In this document: in pieces, positions 15,519-23,943 of the stretch | Layout: each line of letters opens with the position of its first letter | Position numbering within the stretch: position 1 is the stretch's first letter | DNA from: Candidatus Zhuqueibacterota bacterium | GTDB taxonomy: Bacteria > Zhuqueibacterota > Zhuqueibacteria > Residuimicrobiales > Oceaniaggregativiventaceae | Direction: 5' to 3' | Assembly: GCA_014728085.1 (NCBI GenBank) | Contig: WJMF01000034.1 | Coordinates: 1 to 36,076 of the forward strand | DNA: 36,076 bases | Program-made: the position numbers and the translations under genes | Notes under the pieces: generated by a model | What the model was told of the DNA's origin: nothing | Databases searched by the model: none | What the model saw: the letters and a program-made list of their open reading frames with translations, nothing else

Positions 15519-16832
15519 ATGCATGACCGAATTGTGGAATTTTTAAGAATGCATGACAGAGGGGCGAGTTCGCAGGAACTGGCGTTTAAAGTACTCAAGT
15601 TAAAAAACTGCCCACCCGAGCTTTGCGATAAACTGGTATCCGCTGCTGTTGCTGATGATCCGCGTCTCTTTCAGCGGCCTGATGGCGAATGGACGTTGCA
15701 CCGGAATCCGACTTTTTCTCCCCGCTATGCAGCGATCAGGAGTGTGCCGGCGAGGGTATCCCATTGGCGACAGTGGCAGGGAATGATTTTTTGGCTCGTC
15801 GATGATCGTAATTGCATTGTTCTGGACCGCAATCATTTCGATAAAGACCTCAAAGATGTTTTAAGGCGGTTGGAAGATAAAATTCTCATATTCGAAGGGT
15901 TTGGCAATCAATTAACGCTATTCAAACGCGCTTTTCAGGATCTATTGCACAGCGACTGTCCGAATCAAATTGTCATTTTAAAAGAGGTCTTGCAGACCAG
16001 GTTTAACGATCGCCGTTTCAACTCTTCACAGGATATCACCGCATTTTTTAAAACACCTCAGTTGGAAAACGCAACCTTGCAAGAGGAGGCGTCTGCATTC
16101 TGTGATCAGATAGACGCGTTTTTACAGCAGGTCCCGATGGACACAAAAGATGAAGACCCTCCGGCAGTTGATTTTTCCGGTTTTGGCTTTGATCAGGCGT
16201 TTATACGGAATTTGCCAAAATTTCCGGGTGTCTATCTGATGTATGATCGGGCCAATCAGCTGCTTTACGTCGGCAAAGCAAAAAATCTGCATCAGAGGGT
16301 TTCTTCTTATTTTCGGGCCAAAGCGGCACAAACGCCCAGGCTCGAGGTGTTGCTATCGAAACTTTATCGCATCGACTATATGACCAAAGGCTCTGAACTG
16401 GAGGCGCTGTTGTGCGAACAGCGTTTGATTCAGAAATTCAATCCACCGGTGAATCGTCAGATGGAGGTACAGGAACGACCGCATCGACGCAAACACCGCT
16501 ATGAACGCATCCTGATTCTGCCTTCAACAAATGAGAAAGTTCTTTTATATTGCATGCACCCTGAAAACGGCCTGTTAATGGTTTCGCTGCAGCAAAACCT
16601 GAGCAACAAAAATATCGTTACAAAAGTGATTCAGCGCTTTTTTTTCGATCAATTTCCTCAAAAACCCGGGGCCATAGAAGCGTATAAAATCGCCCTCAGC
16701 TGGCTGTCCGATCATGAAGAAGAGGTTAACAGCATCGACATGCGACAGGTCCCTACGGCGGAGCAAGCCATAAAGTTGATCGGAGATTATGTCAGATTTT
16801 CACTTGAAAGCAAAGCTATCCATCAATCCTAA
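15519..16832 (+). CDS. GIY-YIG nuclease, UvrC/Cho-like
   Basis: The 437 residues carry a UvrC-type GIY-YIG domain at about 233-320: FPGVYLMYDRANQLLYVGKA with the two tyrosines and glycines, an Arg in LHQRVSSYF, and the metal-binding Glu in GSELEALLCEQRL. The N-terminal 65 residues look like a winged-helix (FLRMHDRGASSQELAFKVL...DGEWTLHRN). The middle third (about 80-210) occupies the place where related fusion proteins have a DnaQ-type exonuclease, but its acidic motifs are not visible, so it may be degenerate; this part is inference. UvrC's UvrB-binding and RNase H-like domains are absent. A role in DNA repair is likely. No clear ribosome site precedes ATG 15519. Confidence 0.8.
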   Translation: MHDRIVEFLRMHDRGASSQELAFKVLKLKNCPPELCDKLVSAAVADDPRLFQRPDGEWTLHRNPTFSPRYAAIRSVPARVSHWRQWQGMIFWLVDDRNCIVLDRNHFDKDLKDVLRRLEDKILIFEGFGNQLTLFKRAFQDLLHSDCPNQIVILKEVLQTRFNDRRFNSSQDITAFFKTPQLENATLQEEASAFCDQIDAFLQQVPMDTKDEDPPAVDFSGFGFDQAFIRNLPKFPGVYLMYDRANQLLYVGKAKNLHQRVSSYFRAKAAQTPRLEVLLSKLYRIDYMTKGSELEALLCEQRLIQKFNPPVNRQMEVQERPHRRKHRYERILILPSTNEKVLLYCMHPENGLLMVSLQQNLSNKNIVTKVIQRFFFDQFPQKPGAIEAYKIALSWLSDHEEEVNSIDMRQVPTAEQAIKLIGDYVRFSLESKAIHQS

Positions 16833-16848
16833 TCCTGTGAGAATAATC

Positions 16849-18603
16849 ATGAGACGACTTTTTCCAATTGTAATGCTTTTTTTTGTCCTTTCTGTGTCGA
16901 GCGCGGAAGATCTCGGTTATACGCTTTCTGTTGATGATGAAATATACGATCACTTAAAAATCGAGCTTGAAATAGATGATGTACATGCTGACCGCTATGT
17001 TATTTCCATGCCCAGATGGATTCCCGGCACCTATTTTATCGGTGATTTTGGCAAGCATGTTTACAATTTCAGCGCCCGGGATGCTGATGACAATCCTCTT
17101 CCGGTGTTGCAGCTCAATCAAAATGAATGGGAGGTCAATAGCAGCGGCACCTGGAAAATCTACGCTTCTTATCATGTCGAAACGCGGCAGCGTGGATTTA
17201 TGGGCAATCCGCTCGACTCCACCGGCGCACTGGTACAGGGAGCAACCACCTGGATGTATGTCAAGGGGTTGGAACACTTGCCCTGCCGGGTCGAGATTCA
17301 AGCACCTGCTGGTTGGCAGGTGGCTACCGGTTTGACCGCAACCGAGTTTCCGCGCCATTTCCGCGCTCTCAATTATGACCAGCTGGCCGATTCACCGGTC
17401 ATGATGGGAGAACTGGAAACTTTGGAATTTAAAAAAGAGAATATTCCGCATGATGTTGTCTTTCGCGGCCGGGCCGATTTCGACAGGGATAAATTTGTTA
17501 CCATGGTGCGCGATATCGTTGACTATCAGATCGGTTTATTCGGTGATCTGCCTTTTGAAAAATATGTGTTTTTGTATACCTTGTCCAAAAGCCGGCATGG
17601 TGGTGGTGGACTGGAACATGCCAATTCTACAACCATTACTCTGTCTGCTCTGGATTTGATGGATAATATCTACTCTGCAGCCAACGTGACCGCACACGAG
17701 TTTTTTCACCTGTGGAATGTCAAGCGCATTACCGCAAAAGCGCTTATGCCGCTGGATTATAGCCAGGAGGCCAGAACCGAACTGCTGTGGTGGCTCGAGG
17801 GGGTAACCAGTTATTATGCCGATTTAACGCTGATGCGAACAGGCATCTGGACGCCTGAGGTGTTTTTGAACAATCAGGCGCGCCGCATAGAGCAGCTGCA
17901 GGAAAATCCTGATCGTTTGCAAACTCCGGTTTCTCAGGCGAGCTGGGATATATGGGAAGACGGCTTTATGAGCACGGGAATATCGGTATATAGCAAAGGC
18001 CAGTTATTGGGATTGCTCATCGATTTAATGATCCGGAAGAATACGGCGAACCGAATGTCGCTCGATGATGTTTTTCATTATTTGAATATCCATTACGGCA
18101 GGCGCGGCATCGGTATTTCCGAGCGGGAACTTGCACAGGCGTTGAGGCAGGTTTCAGAACTGGATTTTCAACCTTTTTTTGATCGTTATGTCACGGGTGT
18201 GGTGGAATTGCCTTATCACTCCGTTTTGGCACATGCCGGTCTGGATATCGATATTAATATGACATCCAAACCCAGCATCGGACACGTCCGTATCCTGGGA
18301 CCGCGAAACCGTGTTTTTTCCATCAGTCCGGAATCTTCGGCCGCCAAAGCGGGGCTGATGCGTAATGATTTTATCAAGGCGGTGGATAGCCTGGAGATAG
18401 ATAACAGGAAACAGTTTACCGATTGTATACGTAAACAAACCATAGGGGATACGACCCGGATCAAAATTGAGCGCGATGGTGTGGACCTGGTTTTAAGGGT
18501 TCCTGTGGAATCCTATGAAAGATCGAGCTGTACCTTAAGTGAAAATCCTTCTGCTTCCGCAGAGGCGGTAACCCTTCGGCGGAAATGGATCGAGGGCAAA
18601 TAG
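16849..18603 (+). CDS. M61 family metallopeptidase with PDZ domain
   Basis: This exported zinc aminopeptidase belongs to the glycyl-aminopeptidase (M61) family. I chose ATG 16849 (584 residues) because it places the signal peptide RRLFPIVMLFFVLSVSSA at the N-terminus; an earlier ATG at 16789 would overlap the previous gene. The N-terminal beta domain spans about 20-190. The zinc site is HEFFH (His283, Glu284, His287) with the third ligand Glu317 in WWLEGVTSYY. A PDZ domain lies at about 480-560 (SAAKAGLMRNDFIKAVDSLE). The length fits the family. It probably trims peptides in the periplasm. It lies 22 bases before the next gene on the same strand. Confidence 0.92.
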   Translation: MRRLFPIVMLFFVLSVSSAEDLGYTLSVDDEIYDHLKIELEIDDVHADRYVISMPRWIPGTYFIGDFGKHVYNFSARDADDNPLPVLQLNQNEWEVNSSGTWKIYASYHVETRQRGFMGNPLDSTGALVQGATTWMYVKGLEHLPCRVEIQAPAGWQVATGLTATEFPRHFRALNYDQLADSPVMMGELETLEFKKENIPHDVVFRGRADFDRDKFVTMVRDIVDYQIGLFGDLPFEKYVFLYTLSKSRHGGGGLEHANSTTITLSALDLMDNIYSAANVTAHEFFHLWNVKRITAKALMPLDYSQEARTELLWWLEGVTSYYADLTLMRTGIWTPEVFLNNQARRIEQLQENPDRLQTPVSQASWDIWEDGFMSTGISVYSKGQLLGLLIDLMIRKNTANRMSLDDVFHYLNIHYGRRGIGISERELAQALRQVSELDFQPFFDRYVTGVVELPYHSVLAHAGLDIDINMTSKPSIGHVRILGPRNRVFSISPESSAAKAGLMRNDFIKAVDSLEIDNRKQFTDCIRKQTIGDTTRIKIERDGVDLVLRVPVESYERSSCTLSENPSASAEAVTLRRKWIEGK

Positions 18604-18625
18604 GCAAACACAGAGGACGGACACT

Positions 18626-19339
18626 ATGGAACAAAAAACCAGCCGTTTTGTTACATCCAGCAAACCCTGGATCATGAGAAAAAGCTTTGCAGAGTTTTTC
18701 AGGGCGAAAAATCTCTTTAAAAATCTTGACCGTGAGGTAAGGCGCAATCGTGAAATCCCCTTTAGCGGCCTGAAAAATCTGACCGATTTGCTTTTTTCGA
18801 TCAAGGAGGATTTACACCTTGTTTTCAAGCGCGTTATCGAGCCTCAGAAACGGCAATTCGAACGATCGGAAAAGTATATCCCCGGGACCGATGAGATTGA
18901 ATTTATCAATATCATTGGTCTGCTGTTTCATAAATCCATGGTTGCACGCGAATTGAAATATGTTATGGAACATTATGCAACCGATAGCGAGGATTACAGT
19001 GAAAGCAAGGAGTCTTTGCAGACCTATTGGTCCAAATTAAAGAATTTATTTTCAGATGGAACAGAGTGTATCAAAAAGCTGTTACAGGATTATGTAGAGT
19101 ATGATGTTATTTTATGGTATATTTTGGAAAACAGCCGCTATGTTGAGGATGCTCTGGATGACTCTATCGATCAGTTACTGATGCACAACACAAGACTGGA
19201 GGTGGATGAAGCCTATGTCTGTGCCGCGAATTACTGTTTTTTAAGCGGCTGGCCCGAAAAGGCCAAACGTCTATATAGCGAAGCGCTTAAATATAATCCT
19301 GATAACCACGAGGCGACAAACCTCTTGCGGGAGCTTTGA
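18626..19339 (+). CDS. Hypothetical helical protein with C-terminal TPR-like repeat
   Basis: This 237-residue cytosolic protein has no signal peptide or membrane segment. It is strongly charged and helical. The C-terminal 45 residues fit a TPR-type helix pair (AYVCAANYCFLSGWPEKAKR, then LYSEALKYNPDNHEA). The N-terminal half has no family I recognise. It lies between an M61 peptidase and a STAS protein on the same strand and may take part in signalling with the latter, but that is only positional. ATG 18626 is preceded by AGAGGACGG, a usable ribosome site. Confidence 0.75.
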   Translation: MEQKTSRFVTSSKPWIMRKSFAEFFRAKNLFKNLDREVRRNREIPFSGLKNLTDLLFSIKEDLHLVFKRVIEPQKRQFERSEKYIPGTDEIEFINIIGLLFHKSMVARELKYVMEHYATDSEDYSESKESLQTYWSKLKNLFSDGTECIKKLLQDYVEYDVILWYILENSRYVEDALDDSIDQLLMHNTRLEVDEAYVCAANYCFLSGWPEKAKRLYSEALKYNPDNHEATNLLREL

Positions 19340-19435
19340 TAAATTCGAAAGTATCACTGTTCAAAATGATGTTGCGAATGGACAGATAAAACCGTATTTT
19401 AAAAATTGAACAAACCAGCTTCAAGGAGGCAAACT

Positions 19436-19777
19436 ATGCAGATCAAAGAACAACTGAAAGATGATGTTGCGGTTCTGGAGCTCAAAGGAAAGCTTATGGG
19501 CGGTCCGGAAACCATGGCCATACATGAAAAGATTAAGGAATTAATCGGACGAGGACATAATAAAGTGGTCATCAACCTGAGCAAGGTTGCCTGGATGAAC
19601 AGTACCGGTTTGGGCGCCCTGATGAGTTCTCTTACTTCTCTCAAGAATGCCGATGGTGATCTGAAACTGGTCGGTGTGACTGAAAAAGTGAAAAGTTTGC
19701 TCATGGTCACAAAATTAATCACAATATTTGATCATTTTGATACAGAAGAGCAGGCCATTGAGGCTTTTAAATCCTGA
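19436..19777 (+). CDS. STAS-domain anti-anti-sigma factor
   Basis: This single STAS domain of 113 residues is of the SpoIIAA/RsbV type. The start is ATG 19436, with AAGGAGG at 19423-19429. The conserved phosphorylation site is Ser56 in WMNSTGLGALMS. In known systems the unphosphorylated protein binds an anti-sigma kinase and frees its sigma factor; a partner kinase then phosphorylates the Ser. No kinase, phosphatase or sigma factor is in the window, so the partner lies elsewhere. Confidence 0.93.
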   Translation: MQIKEQLKDDVAVLELKGKLMGGPETMAIHEKIKELIGRGHNKVVINLSKVAWMNSTGLGALMSSLTSLKNADGDLKLVGVTEKVKSLLMVTKLITIFDHFDTEEQAIEAFKS

Positions 19778-19802
19778 TTATTTGAACTAAAATGGAAATA
19801 TC

Positions 19803-22211
19803 ATGCGTCGTTTTTTCTTATGGGGATTATGGGTCGGTTTATTGATTACCAGCACCGGTGTTTATGCAGCGATTGACCGCGATATGGATTATGCAATTGT
19901 TCAGGGTTCGGAATTGCTTTCTTTCTGGAGTCTGAACCTTCATATTCCGGTAGATGAGCTTCGGTTATACCGTTATGATCAGGCGGCGGATACCTGGCAG
20001 GCGATACCGTTTCAAATAGATGAACGGGACAACGGCACATTCTTCACCGATACCGCGGGAAATGTCGATATCGGATACAAGAACGGACTTTTGGATCAAA
20101 GGGATGAATTGGTTTTTATGGTTTCCGATCTCGGCGATGAAGAGTCCACCGGCAGTAGCTGGCCGGATGACCCGGTTGCCGCCCGGCGGCAACGTTGGCA
20201 AATCGAGATCAGAGACGCTTCTCAGTCACCGGCGCAGACCGGTTATGCCTATCTCTTCTGGTCTTCGAGCCTGGCAGGGGTGAACCATTCCTATGTCAGC
20301 TATAAATCTGCGAGCACCGATACGGTTCGCGGCGCCACTTATACCGTCGCTCACCGTCCTTCCGAAGCCAGCGGCCTGCCGACCGCTATCTGGGTGCCTA
20401 CGGATGCGGGTGGCGACAGTATTGATTTTTTTAAATACCATCGGCTGCGAATTACCCTTACGCTCAATGTTCCCGGACTTGGTCAGCAATCTATAGACAT
20501 CAAAGAGAATATGGATGAAACGATTTTTTATGTCGGACGTCTGCACGTTTTTCAATCCGGCTCTCCGGATGTGGTTTCCGGTCCCATTCGAATATTGCGG
20601 CGCAATATTATCAAAGTCGAAATCGAATTTCCCGGTTCACCGATCCGCTATTTCGATATGCCGGTTGAGCTGGTTTATTACCCGCATCTTTATGTCTTTG
20701 ATCTCAGCGGCCTCGCCTTTAAACTGGATATGCTGGCCGATTATGATGGCAAAGTGACCAAGATCAAGCTCACCCAGGCGCTGAGTCCGGAAGGATTCGG
20801 CATGATCTATTATAACAGTTTTATTCCTGAAAAGAGCGCAGCTATCCGCATTAATGATGAACACCACACCGGCACCCCGGGCTTCAAGGGTGTCGATTTA
20901 ACAGCAACGGACTGGCCGGGAAAACACTGGTATGCAGAGGTGGCGGATCCGGCATATTCGAAGAATGGTAAAAGCAGCGTGCTTGAAAACAACGCCACCC
21001 TTTTTACCCTGCTCGATTTGCGCGGCGAACCGGTCGGAGACGGTCAGGTGCTCTATTTCATCGAATTCGACTATGAAGACAATGCACTGGTATACGGAGA
21101 TGCCGGATTATGGCTGAACGGATATCCGCCGGACTATATCGGCGGTCCCGGTAATGACATCAATATGGATTTGATCTTTAATCATTACGTTCTCAACCAG
21201 AATTTGTCACTGGAAGCGCTGCGATCTCTTTTTACTATTTATTCGGTAGCGTTGCAGAAAAGCGTCACTGTCTATAATCCCGATACCACACCGCCGGATC
21301 AAATCACCACATTATCGGTAACCGATACAACCGACAACAGCATTTCGCTGAGCTGGCTTGCCGTAGCCGATGACGGTTCCAGCGGCGATCCGGTTGCGGT
21401 CTATTATGTGCGGTACAATACCGAGCCCTATGATGAGGAGAATAAATGGGACTGGTGGGCCGGCTCAACGCCGGTTTTATCGTCGCCGACGCCGTCCGAG
21501 CCCGGGCAACTGCAAACCCTGACCGTGGATGGATTGCAGGAAGGACAGCTCTACTATTTTGCGGTTCGCGCCGGGGATGAAGAGAACAATTTTTCCGAAA
21601 TATCCGTGGTAGCATCAAGCGCGACGACGCCGGTTGAACTGGTTGGCTTTTCCGCCGGAGCGGAACAAAATCGGGTTTATCTGCACTGGAGCACGGCTTC
21701 TGAAACCAACAATCACGGCTTTGAAATCGAACGCAAACTGGATAAAAACGGGACATGGGAACGCCTTGACTTTGTAAACGGTGCCGGAACCACCACGTCC
21801 CGTCACGCCTACAGCTGGCAGGAACGCATTGACAGGGTGGGGGAGATTTATTATCGATTGCGCCAGATCGATACGGATGGTTCCTTTACCCTCAGCGATG
21901 TCGTGACCGTTACGCTTGCTGCTCCGGCGCAATACAGGCTGGAACAGAATTATCCCAATCCATTCAATCCCTCGACGACAATAGCCTATCAGCTTCCGGT
22001 TACCGTCAGCGGCCGGGTAACCCTTACGGTTTATAATATGCTGGGGCGGAGGATTCGCACCCTCGTCGATAAAGAGGCCAAACCGGGATATCACAAGGCC
22101 GAATGGGATGGAAAAGATCAGGCCGGCATGGAAATGCCGAGCGGCGTCTATTTTTGTCTTTTATCAACTGACGGATATCGCACTGTCGTCAAGATGGTCA
22201 AAATGGAATAG
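19803..22211 (+). CDS. Large secreted FN3 protein with type IX-like sorting tail
   Basis: This 802-residue protein opens with a signal peptide (RRFFLWGLWVGLLITSTGVYA). Residues about 25-490 are a beta-rich region I cannot assign. A fibronectin type III domain follows at about 500-610 (TPPDQITTLSVTDTTDNSIS). Next is the VELVGFSAGAEQNRVYLHWS/YYRLRQIDTDG module common before sorting tails, at about 613-705. The sorting tail is EQNYPNPFNPSTTIAYQLP...YNMLGRRIRTLV...SGVYF. It should reach the cell surface through the type IX-like system. The upstream gene is the STAS protein, 25 bases away. The function of the N-terminal half is unknown. Confidence 0.87.
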   Translation: MRRFFLWGLWVGLLITSTGVYAAIDRDMDYAIVQGSELLSFWSLNLHIPVDELRLYRYDQAADTWQAIPFQIDERDNGTFFTDTAGNVDIGYKNGLLDQRDELVFMVSDLGDEESTGSSWPDDPVAARRQRWQIEIRDASQSPAQTGYAYLFWSSSLAGVNHSYVSYKSASTDTVRGATYTVAHRPSEASGLPTAIWVPTDAGGDSIDFFKYHRLRITLTLNVPGLGQQSIDIKENMDETIFYVGRLHVFQSGSPDVVSGPIRILRRNIIKVEIEFPGSPIRYFDMPVELVYYPHLYVFDLSGLAFKLDMLADYDGKVTKIKLTQALSPEGFGMIYYNSFIPEKSAAIRINDEHHTGTPGFKGVDLTATDWPGKHWYAEVADPAYSKNGKSSVLENNATLFTLLDLRGEPVGDGQVLYFIEFDYEDNALVYGDAGLWLNGYPPDYIGGPGNDINMDLIFNHYVLNQNLSLEALRSLFTIYSVALQKSVTVYNPDTTPPDQITTLSVTDTTDNSISLSWLAVADDGSSGDPVAVYYVRYNTEPYDEENKWDWWAGSTPVLSSPTPSEPGQLQTLTVDGLQEGQLYYFAVRAGDEENNFSEISVVASSATTPVELVGFSAGAEQNRVYLHWSTASETNNHGFEIERKLDKNGTWERLDFVNGAGTTTSRHAYSWQERIDRVGEIYYRLRQIDTDGSFTLSDVVTVTLAAPAQYRLEQNYPNPFNPSTTIAYQLPVTVSGRVTLTVYNMLGRRIRTLVDKEAKPGYHKAEWDGKDQAGMEMPSGVYFCLLSTDGYRTVVKMVKME

Positions 22212-22223
22212 ATATTTTGTTGC

Positions 22224-22252
22224 TTGATTTTATTTGATACAAGCATTATATT
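22224..22252 (+). promoter_or_regulatory. Likely promoter of radC
   Basis: TTGATT (22224-22229) and TATATT (22247-22252) are separated by 17 bases. The expected start point is 22259-22260, which coincides with the ATG of radC at 22259. No Shine-Dalgarno sequence lies in between, so the message may be leaderless. Confidence 0.5.
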
Positions 22253-22258
22253 ACCCGC

Positions 22259-22963
22259 ATGGTTGATGGCCAATACCGACATAAAATTCCGGATTGGCCA
22301 ATGGATGAGCGCCCGCGCGAACGATTGTTCAAACATGGGCCTGAGACCCTCTCCGAGGCAGAGTTACTTGCCATTCTCCTGCGCACAGGCAGTGGTGGCG
22401 ATACAGCAGTGGATATGGCCAGGGCATTGTTACAAAAATTCAAGGGTTTACGCGGTCTGGATCAGCAACCGGCGCAAACTCTGAGCCAGGTTAAGGGTAT
22501 TGGTCAGGCCAAGGCCGCGCAAATCAAGGCAGCTTTTGAATTGGCCAAACGAGTTGTTCAGGAAGCCTATGCCGAACGTCCCCGCATTAGATCGTCCGAG
22601 GATGTTTACCGTATGGTCAAATTACAGATGCGCGACCTGGGCCGGGAAGAATTCCGATTGATCTTTTTAACCGGCCGCAATGAGATCCTGTCTCAAAAAC
22701 GGCTGTTCGAGGGAAGTTTGTCTGAAAGTGTGGTTTCTCCGCGGGAAATTATCTTAACCGCCATACAACAGGCCGCGGCGTCGGTGATTATGATCCATAA
22801 TCATCCCAGCGGTGATCCTGAACCGTCACCGGAAGACCGCAATATTACACAGAAAATCGTGCGTGCCTGTCATTATTGCGATATTTCCGTTCTGGACCAC
22901 CTGATCATCGGCAGGGAGTCTTATTTCAGCTTTGCCGATCACGGGCTGATCGAGAGTGTATAG
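22259..22963 (+). CDS. radC: RadC-family JAB/MPN-domain protein
   Basis: This 234-residue RadC homologue has the family's usual layout. An N-terminal helix-hairpin-helix region (about 15-85) begins with DWPMDERPRERLFKHGPETL. The C-terminal JAMM metal-binding domain (about 110-234) has the signature HNHPSGDPEPSPED. Family members are common and were once linked to DNA repair; the biochemical role remains unclear. ATG 22259 gives the expected N-terminus. It heads a run of close genes with the microcompartment vertex proteins, the first of which is 56 bases downstream, but a functional link is unlikely. Confidence 0.93.
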   Translation: MVDGQYRHKIPDWPMDERPRERLFKHGPETLSEAELLAILLRTGSGGDTAVDMARALLQKFKGLRGLDQQPAQTLSQVKGIGQAKAAQIKAAFELAKRVVQEAYAERPRIRSSEDVYRMVKLQMRDLGREEFRLIFLTGRNEILSQKRLFEGSLSESVVSPREIILTAIQQAAASVIMIHNHPSGDPEPSPEDRNITQKIVRACHYCDISVLDHLIIGRESYFSFADHGLIESV

Positions 22964-23019
22964 ATAGAGCTCCGGCAAAATGGTATAAAAAAGCAATTAT
23001 CAATTTTAGGAAAATTGTC

Positions 23020-23319
23020 GTGGAATTAGCGCAAGTTGTTGGAACCGTCGTCTCTACCGCCAAAGATGCAAAACTGAATGGTAAAAAACTGCTTTTGGTC
23101 AATATCATCGAGGCGGATCAGACGCCCACCAAAACGCATGTGGTCGCGGTGGACACCGTGGGAGCAGGGGTCGGGGAGGTTGTGATCATTGTACGCGGAA
23201 GTTCGGCGCGCCAGGCCGGCAACCTGTCGTCCGTTCCGACCGATACGAGCATTATAGCCATCATCGATTCTATCGAAAAAGAGGGCAAATTACTGTTTCA
23301 AAAGTCAAAGCGGAAATAG
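23020..23319 (+). CDS. Microcompartment vertex protein (BMC-P), copy 1
   Basis: This 99-residue protein is of the EutN/CcmL family, which forms the pentamers that cap the corners of icosahedral protein shells. The domain runs the whole length: AQVVGTVVSTAKDAKLNGKK at the start, LLVN...AVDTVGAGVGEVVII in the middle, DTSIIAIIDSI at the end. It starts with GTG at 23020, preceded by AGGA 8 bases upstream; the open frame extends back into radC but the family begins here. It lies 2 bases before copy 2. The three copies differ clearly, so they are not recent duplicates. Confidence 0.92.
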   Translation: MELAQVVGTVVSTAKDAKLNGKKLLLVNIIEADQTPTKTHVVAVDTVGAGVGEVVIIVRGSSARQAGNLSSVPTDTSIIAIIDSIEKEGKLLFQKSKRK

Positions 23320-23321
23320 AT

Positions 23322-23633
23322 ATGAAGCTGGGCAGGATACAGGGTAAAGTGTGGGCGACCAAAAAGGATGCTCAATTAACCGGCATCAAACTCTATTTGA
23401 TGCAGCCTTTGGATAAAAATTTAAACCCCATGGGCCGGGAAATTGTTGCCGCAGACGCCATTGGTGTCGGCGAAGGCGATTTGGTCTACTGGGTCGGCTC
23501 ACGGGAAGGTACCTTTGCTGTGCCGGGAAAACGCATTCCTTCTGATGCGTCGATCGTCGGATTCGTCGATTCCGTACATGTTGCCGTACCTTCAAAAGTC
23601 AAAAAGAACGATTATATCAATTATATAGATTGA
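23322..23633 (+). CDS. Microcompartment vertex protein (BMC-P), copy 2
   Basis: This 103-residue EutN/CcmL-family pentamer has GRIQGKVWATKKDAQLTGIK at the N-terminus, AADAIGVGEGDLVYWV centrally and DASIVGFVDSV near the C-terminus. Copy 2 has the longer middle loop (LDKNLNPMGREI). It is 2 bases after copy 1 and 4 bases before copy 3, so translation is likely coupled. Different BMC-P paralogues in one shell may occupy different vertices or alter cargo exit. Confidence 0.92.
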   Translation: MKLGRIQGKVWATKKDAQLTGIKLYLMQPLDKNLNPMGREIVAADAIGVGEGDLVYWVGSREGTFAVPGKRIPSDASIVGFVDSVHVAVPSKVKKNDYINYID

Positions 23634-23637
23634 ACAC

Positions 23638-23934
23638 ATGGAACTGGGACTGGTTATCGGAAATATCGTTTCGACCATCAAGCAAAAAAATTACCACGGT
23701 CGAAAATTGCTGTTGGTGGAATCCCTGGATGCGGAACTGAATCCGATCGGTACCACCACCGTTTGCGTCGACACGGTTGATGCAGGAGAAGGAGACGTCG
23801 TTCTGGTGGCGCGTGAAGGCCGAGCCGCCTCCGAAATCCTCGGTGAAGAGACGATTCCGGTACGCAGTCTGGTCATCGGTGTTATCGATCACAAAGGTAT
23901 CTCAATTTTGAAACCAAAACACAATCAAGGGTAA
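23638..23934 (+). CDS. Microcompartment vertex protein (BMC-P), copy 3
   Basis: This 98-residue EutN/CcmL-family pentamer reads LGLVIGNIVSTIKQKNYHGR, then CVDTVDAGEGDVVLVAREGR and PVRSLVIGVIDH. The GxGEGD glycine turn is kept. It is 9 bases before the aldolase gene, placing all three vertex genes and the aldolase in one transcription unit. No hexamer (BMC-H) or trimer (BMC-T) shell gene is present in the window. Confidence 0.92.
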   Translation: MELGLVIGNIVSTIKQKNYHGRKLLLVESLDAELNPIGTTTVCVDTVDAGEGDVVLVAREGRAASEILGEETIPVRSLVIGVIDHKGISILKPKHNQG

Positions 23935-23943
23935 GATAAGATT

